NCBI RefSeq assembly: GCF_001684335.1
Contig: NZ_LOIC01000018.1
Location: forward strand, 107,778 to 171,777
Length of the DNA stretch: 64,000 nt
DNA from: Photorhabdus namnaonensis
GTDB lineage: Bacteria; Pseudomonadota; Gammaproteobacteria; Enterobacterales; Enterobacteriaceae
Reading direction: 5' to 3'
Both the position numbers and the translations under genes were made by a program. Below the pieces are notes generated by a model. That model ran no database searches, was not told the DNA's origin, and saw only the letters and a list, made by a program, of their open reading frames with translations. Below, piece by piece: positions 56,153-64,000 of this stretch (position 1 is the first letter of the stretch; every line of letters starts with the position of its first letter).

Positions 56153-58220
56153 GCACTTGCTCCGCCATATGACTAAAACTGAAATAGGGCACACTCGCTT
56201 TGACCAATGTCTCTTCAAATTCGCCATAAGGATCGGAGTGAGCGACAATTGCGCCTCCAATGCCGAATTCAGCACACTCTTGATGTAATACAGCCGTACG
56301 TATCACAATGCTCAATTCCACTTCACCACTGAAAGATAGCCATCCGAGCGCACCGGAATAAACTCCACGAGCCGATGACTCTAAAACATCAATAATCTCC
56401 ATTGTACGTTTCTTCGGCGCACCAGTCATTGATCCTCCCGGAAAACATGCCCGGATAGCTTCCATCGATGAAGTTTCTTCGCATAATTCACCGCGTATGG
56501 TCGAAACCAATTGATGTACAGAAGAGAAGCTCTCCACTTTAAATAATTCAGGTACATGCACACTGCCTGGGCGACATACCTGATTAAGATCATGGCGCAC
56601 TAAGTCCACTATCATCAGATTTTCCGCTCTATCCTTAGTTGACTGACTCAATTCCATCTGCAAACGCTGATCATCTGCTGCCGTTTTTCCTCGCGGCCGA
56701 GTCCCCTTAATCGGTCTGGATTCAATATTTCTGGTCTCATCAATACGTAAAAACGTTTCTGGTGATGCACTAAGTACAGAAAAATCCCCACATGCCAGAT
56801 AAGCGCCATAAGGTACAGGGCTGGCATAACGCATACGCCGATAAGCATCCAATGGATGCCCGGAATAAGCCATCTTGGCCCTATTCGTCAGGCAGATTTC
56901 GTAGGACTCGCCATCTGTGATGTATTGAAGTGATTTATGGATTACATCTATATACTTCTGAGCGCCATATTCCAGACAAATTTTGTTCTGATCAACCGCA
57001 CCAGGAATAAAGTCAGGTATCACTTCGCCGGTATTTTTCGCATTGGTAATTAAAAGTTCCGGCGGCCAATTTTGTGGCTGTCCTATTAGCGAGATAAGAC
57101 ACTCATAAAGCTTATTCTGTTGATGATCAAATACAAAAAAATGCGGAGCAAATATTAAGCTGGCATCAGGATGTTCTGAACGGTATTTATTGCTGCCAAT
57201 TGTCAGCGCCTTTAATTCATATCCTAAATAACCGACAAAGCCGCCTTTAAATACAAATGGCATCGATTCTGGCGTCAAAATTTCCACAAAACCAAGCAAC
57301 TCAGACATCAGTGAGAAAAAATCGCCTTGAACACTTCTCTCGCCATCAGGACCGGTTAAACGCAAACTCTCAGTCTGTACACTATATTCAAGTCTGACAG
57401 CGCCCTGTTCATTACCACTTCCCATCATTGAGAAACGAGCATTGGGTCTGTCAGAATTTTCACTATCAAGCCAGAAAGCGTGTGGATCATTGCCGTAACG
57501 TTGAATAAACAAGGATTCAGGATCGACTATCTCCTTACATTCACGATAATTCAAGTTGAGATATTGTCTTCCACCTACCGCAAGATAAGCCTCATTGACA
57601 TCAGTGAATATATTCCGAGCGGCAACCTCCTGTTTGTTATTCTCTTTATACATTTTCGCGATACGCACGAAATTACTGAGTAACTCATGCCCATATTCAG
57701 AATCAATCGATTCAGGATGAAACTGAACACCCCAGATCGGCCTTTCGGTGTGCTCAATCGCCATGATTAAGCCATCATCAGTCCAGGCCGTACATTTTAG
57801 ACTGTCAGGAAGCCGGGTACATACCAGCGAGTGATATCTGACCACTTCAAACTGTTCAGGCAAACCGAGGAATAATCCTTCTCCAGTGTTCCTGATGCGG
57901 CTGCGATAGCCATGTACCGGATTGGGGGCATGTTCCACACAGCCGCCAAATGCCAGGCTAATTCCCTGATGACCGAGACAAATACCTAACAGTGGAACTT
58001 TGGCGCGAGCAATAACCTCAGCACAGACCCCAAAATCACTGCTTTCAGCCGGATGTCCCGGCCCTGGCGAAAGGACTACCGCATCATATTCGTCTATTGT
58101 TAACTCTTCATAAGTCAAAGAATTGGTGACTACAGACGGCACACTGCCCGTCACTTCATACAGATATTGAGCAATGTTTTGCGTAAAGGAATCATAATTA
58201 TCAATGAGCAGTATTTTCAT
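56145..58220 (-). CDS. papA: 4-amino-4-deoxychorismate synthase, fused PabA-PabB (PapA type)
   Basis: In this 691-aa fusion residues 1-195 are a class I glutamine amidotransferase with Cys81 (GICLGHQG) and His168/Glu170 (VQFHPES). Residues about 220-690 are a chorismate-binding domain with PIKGTRPRG, SMTGAPKKRTMEI, GALGWLSFSGEVELSIVIRT and GGAIVAHSDPYGEFEE. The Lys in PIKGT, as opposed to PIAGT of anthranilate synthases, supports 4-amino-4-deoxychorismate formation. No PabC lyase gene is adjacent. An AroQ-type mutase and a TyrA-type dehydrogenase flank it, so the amine is directed to 4-aminophenylpyruvate. The start overlaps the papB stop by 20 bp. Confidence 0.88.
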   Translation of the reverse strand: MKILLIDNYDSFTQNIAQYLYEVTGSVPSVVTNSLTYEELTIDEYDAVVLSPGPGHPAESSDFGVCAEVIARAKVPLLGICLGHQGISLAFGGCVEHAPNPVHGYRSRIRNTGEGLFLGLPEQFEVVRYHSLVCTRLPDSLKCTAWTDDGLIMAIEHTERPIWGVQFHPESIDSEYGHELLSNFVRIAKMYKENNKQEVAARNIFTDVNEAYLAVGGRQYLNLNYRECKEIVDPESLFIQRYGNDPHAFWLDSENSDRPNARFSMMGSGNEQGAVRLEYSVQTESLRLTGPDGERSVQGDFFSLMSELLGFVEILTPESMPFVFKGGFVGYLGYELKALTIGSNKYRSEHPDASLIFAPHFFVFDHQQNKLYECLISLIGQPQNWPPELLITNAKNTGEVIPDFIPGAVDQNKICLEYGAQKYIDVIHKSLQYITDGESYEICLTNRAKMAYSGHPLDAYRRMRYASPVPYGAYLACGDFSVLSASPETFLRIDETRNIESRPIKGTRPRGKTAADDQRLQMELSQSTKDRAENLMIVDLVRHDLNQVCRPGSVHVPELFKVESFSSVHQLVSTIRGELCEETSSMEAIRACFPGGSMTGAPKKRTMEIIDVLESSARGVYSGALGWLSFSGEVELSIVIRTAVLHQECAEFGIGGAIVAHSDPYGEFEETLVKASVPYFSFSHMAEQVRE

Positions 58221-58542
58221 TATTCTTTACTTTCTCTTGTAACAACTGGTCAATCAGCTCTTCTTCTCGACAGCAAGTCTCTTCAATAACCAGTTGAAAT
58301 ATTGATTCAGTATATTCAGGCCGTAACCCAAAATCTGTTGATTTATCCCGCAACATATCCAATAACGAGATAATACGTTGTGGCTGCATCATCGGAATAT
58401 CCTGTTCCGCCTTTACCTCGGCGATTTTCATGCAGACTTTCATACGTTCAGAAAGCAGCGCCAGAATCTGCATATTAATATCATCCAGAGATTCCCTGTA
58501 AGGTTGTAATATATCCTGCTTATTTATTATTGATTGAGTCAT
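58201..58542 (-). CDS. papB: 4-amino-4-deoxychorismate mutase (PapB type, AroQ family)
   Basis: This 113-aa all-helical chorismate mutase (AroQ class) has ESLDDINMQILALLSERMKVCMKIAEVKAEQDIPMMQPQRIISLLDMLRD. The key Arg, Lys and Gln positions of the AroQ pocket are present. Coupled to the ADC-synthase gene (20-bp overlap), it probably rearranges 4-amino-4-deoxychorismate to aminodeoxyprephenate. I chose the ATG at 58542; a GTG at 58560 would add six residues. Confidence 0.82.
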   Translation of the reverse strand: MTQSIINKQDILQPYRESLDDINMQILALLSERMKVCMKIAEVKAEQDIPMMQPQRIISLLDMLRDKSTDFGLRPEYTESIFQLVIEETCCREEELIDQLLQEKVKNNENTAH

Positions 58543-58603
58543 ATGTTTAATCTTCGTCACTGATTCATTTCAATTATCTTCTTTATTGATAAGCTAGCGT
58601 CGT

Positions 58604-59878
58604 TTATACCTGTGGAACCACAGCCTGTGGCTCAACCCAATTCAGCCCTTTTTCCCTTATTTCAAATAAGGTATTGACTAAATGCTTGATTTCGTCAGTC
58701 TTATGCTCACTAGAGAAAGCAAAACGCAACATCGCATTGCCATCCGGGACCAGTGGATAAAATACCGGGAACAATAAGATGCCGTTGTCACGCAGCAAAC
58801 GAGCCGCTTCAAGCCCTTCTGCTTCATTTTCGAATAAAGCGCCACGAACGGGAGATTGAACACCGGCATTCATCAAATGGTTCCCCATCAGAGAATCAAA
58901 TATATTGATGTTTTTCCATAATTGCTCCTGCCGGATTTCTATCTCAAGGCTAAGATGAAGTTTTGCTGAGGCAACGTTAGCCGCCAACATCGGTACCATG
59001 ATCGAATGACCAAAAACCAGAGGATTCGCTAAGGTACTGATCACTTCGACATCATCGACGCCTGCAACCACCACAAAACCCCCGGCGCCGCCAAATGCTT
59101 TGGATAATGAACCTGCAAGTATGAAGTTGGATGGCAAAATATGGTCAAGGGCAGCAAAGGCATAACCGGCGCCATGACGCCCCATAATGGAAATACCATG
59201 AGCATCATCTACATAAACATAGCCCCCAGCAGCAGCCAATTGTCGAGTTAATTCCGCAACCGGAATTAAACCATTCATTGAACCAATACCATCAATCAGC
59301 AGGATAGGCGTCCGCTGATTCTCCTGACAGTTCTGCAAAGCTTGCTGTACTGACTGTGCATTTGCGCTATCAACCCGTGATACCGGTCCGAACTGTTCGA
59401 GAATACCGCGTAATACCTGCATAGATGCGTGAGCAGTTTTATCCATCAACCAATGTACAGGCCGGGAAAGGGGATAGCTAGGTAAAGAACCACTACCCAA
59501 TAACGGTAATACACCAAGATGAACATTGCTGGTGGAAGTAAACACAGCGACAGAGCCACCCGGATAAATCTCTTCCAACAGTTTCTCTAATTGCCCCAAA
59601 TATTGGGGCCGCATCGCACCACGGGACGACGACAAATGTATCCCTGTGCGAGACATTGCCTGATTTGCCGCTTCAATTAAAGCAGGATGATGTTCCAATC
59701 CCAAATAAGAGCAGGAAACAAATTCAGTAAAAACTTTTCCTTCCTCTGTAGTAATTTGCTTGCCTTGACGCTCCACCACAGTGAAGCTGGTCAAACCTTC
59801 ATCGATAGCCTGCGCTAAAGCGCCGGTTGTCCGTGACCGGCGAATTGTCATCCAATCCTGCTTGTGTTTTACATTCAT
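58604..59878 (-). CDS. Alpha-oxoamine synthase (AOS) family PLP enzyme (KBL/BioF/CqsA-like)
   Basis: The 424-aa fold-type I PLP enzyme has DDAHGISIMGRHGAG (Asp225, His227) and the Schiff-base Lys260 in AGSLSKAFGGAGG, with SSSRGAMRPQYLGQLEKLLEE near the N-terminus. Family members decarboxylatively condense an amino acid with an acyl-CoA or acyl-ACP to give an alpha-aminoketone. The substrate here is unknown. Within this cluster a 4-aminophenylalanine-derived amino acid or acyl partner is the obvious candidate. It lies 24 bp after the methyltransferase gene and 61 bp before papB. Confidence 0.87.
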   Translation of the reverse strand: MNVKHKQDWMTIRRSRTTGALAQAIDEGLTSFTVVERQGKQITTEEGKVFTEFVSCSYLGLEHHPALIEAANQAMSRTGIHLSSSRGAMRPQYLGQLEKLLEEIYPGGSVAVFTSTSNVHLGVLPLLGSGSLPSYPLSRPVHWLMDKTAHASMQVLRGILEQFGPVSRVDSANAQSVQQALQNCQENQRTPILLIDGIGSMNGLIPVAELTRQLAAAGGYVYVDDAHGISIMGRHGAGYAFAALDHILPSNFILAGSLSKAFGGAGGFVVVAGVDDVEVISTLANPLVFGHSIMVPMLAANVASAKLHLSLEIEIRQEQLWKNINIFDSLMGNHLMNAGVQSPVRGALFENEAEGLEAARLLRDNGILLFPVFYPLVPDGNAMLRFAFSSEHKTDEIKHLVNTLFEIREKGLNWVEPQAVVPQV

Positions 59879-59902
59879 TATTTAGATTCCAACTGTCCAA
59901 GT

Positions 59903-60754
59903 TCAAATGAGCTTACAACCAACAGTGATTACCGAACTGCCCGTTGTGTCAGAAACATCTTCATCAATAATAGTTCGTACCAAGGAAAAACCAGCATCTG
60001 AAAATAGTGCTCTGACGCTCTCTTCCTGGCCTTCACCATGTTCAATCACTAACCAACCCTCTGATTGCAATAGCTGTTTAGCTTGTTTGATAATCAACCG
60101 CGTTAAGTCAAGCCCATCATCCCCCGAATACACCGACGCATAAGGGTGATGCTCCTCCCATTCCGGCAATATTTCCTGCTGTTCCGGCACATAAGGTGGA
60201 TTCGCCACAATCAACGCTACCGATCCGTTAAATTGAGAAAACGCTTGCCAATCCCGTAAATCTGCTTTTAATGCATCGGCTTTAATCGCCCAATTCGCCA
60301 ACCGATGGATATTGCGCGTCAGATATTGAAAAGCCACATCATCATATTCAACACAAGTGACCTCTAAATCCGGGCGACGTTTAGCAATGGCTAAACCGAT
60401 GGCGCCGCTACCGGAACATAAATCCAGAACCACTGCCCCGTGAGGCGCTTGATATTCACTCTCCAGCCATTTATGAATAACCTGGCTATGGGGGCGTGGA
60501 ATAAATACCCCTGTCCCCACCGTCAGAGGCAATCCATCAAAATCCACAGTGCCGACAATATGCCCAAGCGGTATCCGGTTACAGCGTTCATGAACCGCAA
60601 GCATAAACTCATCTCGTGCGCGGTCCTTACAACGCCTTTCCAGATAACGGTCAATCAGACTCGCGAGATCAGTTTCCACATCCCAAATCCCTGCCTCTGA
60701 CAGTAATTTCCTTGCGTTATCAATGACGACTTGATCTTTCAGCGAAAAACTCAT
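59903..60754 (-). CDS. PrmC/HemK-like NPPY N-methyltransferase
   Basis: The 283-aa SAM methyltransferase has VVLDLCSGSGAIGLAIAKR (motif I), VFIPRPHSQV, and the catalytic NPPY in IVANPPYVPEQQEILPEWE (about residues 185-188). Related PrmC enzymes methylate release-factor glutamine. The genomic prmC is normally next to prfA, not here, so this is probably a secondary-metabolism relative. NPPY enzymes act on planar sp2 nitrogens, which would suit an aryl amine. The ATG at 60754 overlaps the preceding stop (ATGA) and has GAGG upstream; ATG at 60760 is the alternative. Confidence 0.82.
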   Translation of the reverse strand: MSFSLKDQVVIDNARKLLSEAGIWDVETDLASLIDRYLERRCKDRARDEFMLAVHERCNRIPLGHIVGTVDFDGLPLTVGTGVFIPRPHSQVIHKWLESEYQAPHGAVVLDLCSGSGAIGLAIAKRRPDLEVTCVEYDDVAFQYLTRNIHRLANWAIKADALKADLRDWQAFSQFNGSVALIVANPPYVPEQQEILPEWEEHHPYASVYSGDDGLDLTRLIIKQAKQLLQSEGWLVIEHGEGQEESVRALFSDAGFSLVRTIIDEDVSDTTGSSVITVGCKLI

Positions 60755-62184
60755 GACCATGCCTCATAATAACTACGTAACCGTTCACGCATGGATTCAT
60801 AAATATGAGAGAAGGCGACCAGTTCCGGCGGTGGAGTGAACTGCGGATGAAGAGACTCAATTAAATTCTGATAATTGCGCATCATCCCTTCATTCAGCAA
60901 TGGCAGCCAATAAGGTTTAATATTCCAACGATATTCATAGCCGGTAGCAAACATTTGTTGGGTAGTTTCTTTAGCCATCACTTCACGGGAAAAACCCACC
61001 AATGGCGGACGAACGGGATTGAAGGAATCGAGATTAATGAATCTATTTTCTACTCCGGTCAAAGCATTGGCGATGTAATCCGCCAATAATGGTGACTGAT
61101 GTAAGCCATCACGGTAAGTACCGGTAGCTAGCCAAAGACCATTCACACCACATTCACCAATCAACGGGAATCCATCAGCCGGGATTGGCCGGTTCCCAAC
61201 CTGGATTGAAAGGATTTCAGCATCATGTAGGTTAATATCCAACTGATCTAACGCACAATCCAACAAGAACTGCACATCAGAAATCGATGCCTGACTGCGT
61301 GGTTTTTCAGCCAGAATATTGGTCGCGCCAAGGTACAGCACACCATCACCGCGTGGTACACAATGCAGCCCACAGGCAAATGCCCGGTTAGGAGTACGAA
61401 TAACTGACGTCGGTAACTCTCTGCCTTTTGGCATCTTGACCAGAATGGATACCCCATAGCCGGCAAAGATTGGCGGAATCTGGCGAACAATAGCAGGTAT
61501 ATTTGATAACAGATCCAACGAGTGCGCACCGGCAGCCACAACGACTTTATCCGCCATTAAACGCTCACCGCTTAGCAATTCAACACCGGTGGCCGAACCC
61601 TCTTCAATTAGCACACATTTAATATTCTCTGCTTTAAGGACCCCACCCTCAGCCACCAATGCCGCATCCAGCTTTTCCAGCAATAAATGCGAGTTCAGTG
61701 CATGTTCATCAGGGATATACAGAGCACGCAGCGGACGCACTAAATCGTTAGGCTTTAACCACTCAATTTCACGCGGATCAACGGTTTCATAAGGAGCCGC
61801 ATAATCGATCAGGGTTTGCTCGATAGCCTCATAATTGATCGTGTCAATCTCTTCCATCCCGGCAGTGTTGAGTATCACATGAGTACCCTGAGCAGTGAAC
61901 AGCGATCGGGTATCACCGGAAGCGTCAGCTAACCGTTGCGCCCAAGCCGGCCAAAGCTCTCTGGCGATACAATCCATATTCAATTTCAACTTACCGTGTT
62001 CACTCGCTAATAAACCACTGGTAATTTCGCCAAAACAACCGTTCATTGCACCGGCGGCTTTGGAGGCGGCATTAGTTCGATCAATTTCTCCAACCCTACA
62101 AACCGAGAAATTTCTGCTTGCCAGCTCATAAGCGATTGAACCTGCAATTGCCCCTGAACCAACAACAATAAAGTCGTATTTCAC
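60751..62184 (-). CDS. FAD-dependent amino-acid oxidase/dehydrogenase (DAO family)
   Basis: The 477-aa flavoprotein has an N-terminal dinucleotide-binding fold YDFIVVGSGAIAGSIAYELASRNFSVC and a C-terminal DAO substrate domain with GNRPIPADGFPLIGECGVNGLWLATGTYRDGLHQSPLLADYIANAL. It resembles glycine oxidase/ThiO and DadA-type enzymes. It probably oxidises an amine or amino-acid intermediate of this pathway. The GTG start at 62184 has TAGGAG eight bases upstream. It is the first gene of the seven-gene cluster and is preceded by a long gene-free region that must hold its promoter. Confidence 0.85.
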   Translation of the reverse strand: MKYDFIVVGSGAIAGSIAYELASRNFSVCRVGEIDRTNAASKAAGAMNGCFGEITSGLLASEHGKLKLNMDCIARELWPAWAQRLADASGDTRSLFTAQGTHVILNTAGMEEIDTINYEAIEQTLIDYAAPYETVDPREIEWLKPNDLVRPLRALYIPDEHALNSHLLLEKLDAALVAEGGVLKAENIKCVLIEEGSATGVELLSGERLMADKVVVAAGAHSLDLLSNIPAIVRQIPPIFAGYGVSILVKMPKGRELPTSVIRTPNRAFACGLHCVPRGDGVLYLGATNILAEKPRSQASISDVQFLLDCALDQLDINLHDAEILSIQVGNRPIPADGFPLIGECGVNGLWLATGTYRDGLHQSPLLADYIANALTGVENRFINLDSFNPVRPPLVGFSREVMAKETTQQMFATGYEYRWNIKPYWLPLLNEGMMRNYQNLIESLHPQFTPPPELVAFSHIYESMRERLRSYYEAWS

Positions 62185-63875
62185 TTATTTACTCCTATAT
62201 GGCCTGTGGCCAATCTATTTTAAATATTTTGTCAGTAACGACGGAAAATAATTACCACCCTCTTATAGTGAGGATATTTTTACTGCTTTACATCAATTGT
62301 AAAAAATAACCCTGTATTCATCCGCAATTAAAATGACGAACCACTCTCAGATTTGCACTAAATTTAAAAACAAATATACAATAACTAACCATTACATTAG
62401 AAATAGTTTCAATTTATTATCAATAAAATACAATCACCCATATTAATTAATTTGTGAAAATAAAAATTTACAACAAAAACAATATCTTAAAAAATCACAA
62501 AATTTCATTTATATTTAAAATAATAATGACAGAAGATATTATTATATTTGAAATAACATCTACAAATCAGGGAAGAACAATAGTCATCAAATACAAAACT
62601 GTCAAATAAATTTAGCCCTATATTATAAACAAAATAATCATATAAATATTTTCAGTATAAAATAAAAACAATTTATATTTAAATTGTTACGGGGAACAAT
62701 ATTCTAAATATCTTTTTTTCTTCAATAAAAAAACAAAAATTCTCAAGAAAGGTGTTTTTTTAAATTTATATTTTCCATCAACTTTCACTAATATAGGCAA
62801 GTAGAAAACATTAGTTATTGTATTTAAATTGATTATTACATTTGTGATTATTTACGATTAACGTGCACGCAGTGAACATGCACATTTAAGATTATTGACT
62901 TTTAACATCTCAACTATCACTGCTGAGTTTTCCTCAATAATAAAACGAGAAAGTTTGTACTGGCAGTTTACATGAGAATGGCATTTTGCTACCACCAGAG
63001 GGATTTAACACTGTTTTTAATACCTTTAATCTTTCAGTGTCGCGCTTTTTATTAACTCCACCGCTACCATTTTCTCAGGTTAAACCATATGGATTGCCAT
63101 TTTTCACCCCATTTAAAAACAGAGGATTACAGCAATTTTCACTCACTGAAATAATGATTAACCACACCTTTATCCCAAGGTGATAAAACAGGTGTTAAGA
63201 AAATCCGTTTTTATCTGTCAATGTGGTTTTAAAATCAGAAAAAAGAGCAAGCACATCATGTTTTTAACATTATTCACTTTCTATTTTTACTTTCATTTCC
63301 CTTTTTTAGCGATCATAAACGCCTTTTTATCGGCAATGATTCAATTAAGGGTTAAAAAAACCAGCACATTATTAATGTCCGCTTTTAAAAGGTACAACGT
63401 GATTTTAAAAAATTCATTTATTGTCATATTTAATATATCTATCGGTGATATTATTTTTCGCTTGCTTTACATTTAAGTAATTTTACATAATTATTTACAG
63501 GTGGGAAATAAATTAACTCTTTTATATAAAAGGTAGATTTAACTCAATCAGTAAAATTTTTTAATAGAGCAGTTAATTACATTTAATCGAAATCCATCAG
63601 TCGTTAACAAAGAGTTAAAAGAATCAGCGAGTAAAATAGTCTTACTCATACAGTCTAATATTAAAGAACTTTATTTCCATCATTTTACGCATCAGACCAT
63701 TAAAATAATGTCATAAAAAAATGGGTAAAACAGGTTAATTTGCAGAATTTAAATCTTGAAAAAAGCGTGATTATTCGAAAACGTGTCTTTACATCATCAG
63801 ACTATTTACTGGCTGATTTATAAAGATAAAAAGCGAGTGAGATTAATGTTTTTTTAATATAAGACACAATAAACC
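62185..63875. other. Gene-poor AT-rich region
   Basis: About 1.7 kb of strongly AT-biased sequence. Two short plus-strand open frames (62986-63183 from TTG, 63180-63476 from GTG) overlap by GTGA, but neither has a ribosome-binding site or recognisable sequence, so they are not called. A GTGCA-N11-TGCAC inverted repeat lies at about 62863-62883. It presumably contains the promoter of the 62184 cluster; nothing else is supported. Confidence 0.45.
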
Positions 63876-64000
63876 ATGATGATTAAGCTTAATAAAAAAC
63901 AGGCGGAAAAAGGGTTTTACAGGTTTTACAGGTTTTACAGGTTTTACAGGTTTTACAGGTTTTACAGGTTTTACAGGTTTTACAGGTTTTACAGGTTTTA
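63876..64000 (+). CDS. Possible partial ORF with Phe-Tyr-Arg tandem repeats (runs off the right edge)
   Basis: From ATG ATG at 63876 the frame reads MIKLNKKQAEKG and then FYR repeated to the window end, because a 9-bp DNA repeat is read in phase. An in-frame TAA just upstream fixes the start. No strong ribosome-binding site is seen. Whether this is the beginning of a real protein cannot be decided without the sequence beyond 64000; other frames of the repeat read GFT (plus) or VKP (minus). Confidence 0.3.
   Translation, partial: MMIKLNKKQAEKGFYRFYRFYRFYRFYRFYRFYRFYRFYRF
63913..64000. repeat. 9-bp tandem repeat (AGGTTTTAC)n, continuing past the right edge
   Basis: Nearly ten perfect copies of AGGTTTTAC occupy 63913-64000, the first unit differing by one base. 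No spacers are present, so it is not CRISPR. Perfect identity of the copies indicates recent slippage or expansion. Confidence 0.95.

Noticed and set aside
56145..58220. Fused amidotransferase/chorismate enzyme considered as phenazine PhzE or anthranilate synthase
   Set aside because: PIKGT with Lys points to the ADC-synthase type, the amidotransferase is N-terminal (PhzE has it at the C-terminus), and adjacent AroQ and TyrA homologues fit the PapABC route. No phz genes are present.
62986..63476. Two overlapping short plus-strand frames (65 and 98 aa)
   Set aside because: TTG/GTG starts, no ribosome-binding sites, AT-driven Phe/Leu/Ile-rich composition and no recognisable sequence. The GTGA overlap is probably chance.
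63913..64000. 9-bp repeat considered as CRISPR or iterons of a replication origin
   Set aside because: No spacers, and no replication gene or DnaA-box cluster is visible in the window.

Overview
The window looks like a chromosomal segment of an AT-rich entomopathogenic enterobacterium, most likely Photorhabdus (Xenorhabdus is the alternative). The core genes prpR/prpBCDE, glyU, lysS-prfB-recJ-dsbC-xerD-fldB, cptA-sdhE and ygfZ are all enterobacterial in sequence. They are interleaved with specialised-metabolism loci, Rpn nucleases and short palindromic repeats of the kind common in that genus. Identification is by reading; no database search was run.

Layout. (1) 1-7945, minus strand: the front end of a nonribosomal peptide synthetase (NRPS) operon. 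It encodes a diaminobutyrate-type aminotransferase, a JmjC-like oxygenase, a polyamine-type GNAT acetyltransferase and a C-A-PCP-C-A... synthetase that leaves the window on the left. (2) 8885-18444: the 2-methylcitrate (propionate) operon prpBCDE with a sigma-54 promoter, its activator prpR, a GlxA-type regulator and a DJ-1/PfpI protein resembling isonitrile hydratase. (3) 18813-21262: an Rpn-family nuclease gene followed by two extra copies of its C-terminal tail, each with a strong internal start signal, then a CatB/Vat-type acetyltransferase with a structured leader. (4) 21431-31032: housekeeping block with tRNA-Gly(CCC), lysS, prfB (programmed frameshift), recJ, dsbC, xerD, fldB, cptA, sdhE, ygfZ and an HD-domain phosphohydrolase.

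(5) 31209-53011, all minus strand: the most unusual region. Five paralogous proteins share a roughly 190-residue N-terminal domain followed by GGX-repeat (polyglycine) tails. They flank an apparent operon made of a 1482-aa protein with beta-propeller-like sequence, a glycine-rich paralogue, a short glycine-rich protein, an 824-aa pentapeptide-repeat protein and a 1736-aa KS-AT-DH-KR-ACP polyketide synthase (PKS). The upstream regions of several of these genes are duplicated with them. I do not recognise this as a described system.

(6) 53666-62184, minus strand: a seven-gene cluster. It encodes an FAD amino-acid-oxidase-like protein, an NPPY methyltransferase, an alpha-oxoamine synthase, the three PapB/PapA/PapC enzymes that turn chorismate into 4-aminophenylpyruvate, and a 14-TM exporter. 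This implies a 4-aminophenylalanine-derived small molecule. (7) 62185-64000: a gene-poor AT-rich stretch ending in a 9-bp tandem repeat that runs off the right edge inside a possible ORF.

How the parts fit: the housekeeping genes form a conserved backbone into which three biosynthetic or structural loci and one defence-type locus have been placed. Repeat fragments, an IS30 remnant and 15-bp tandem duplications inside genes point to frequent rearrangement in the accessory portions.
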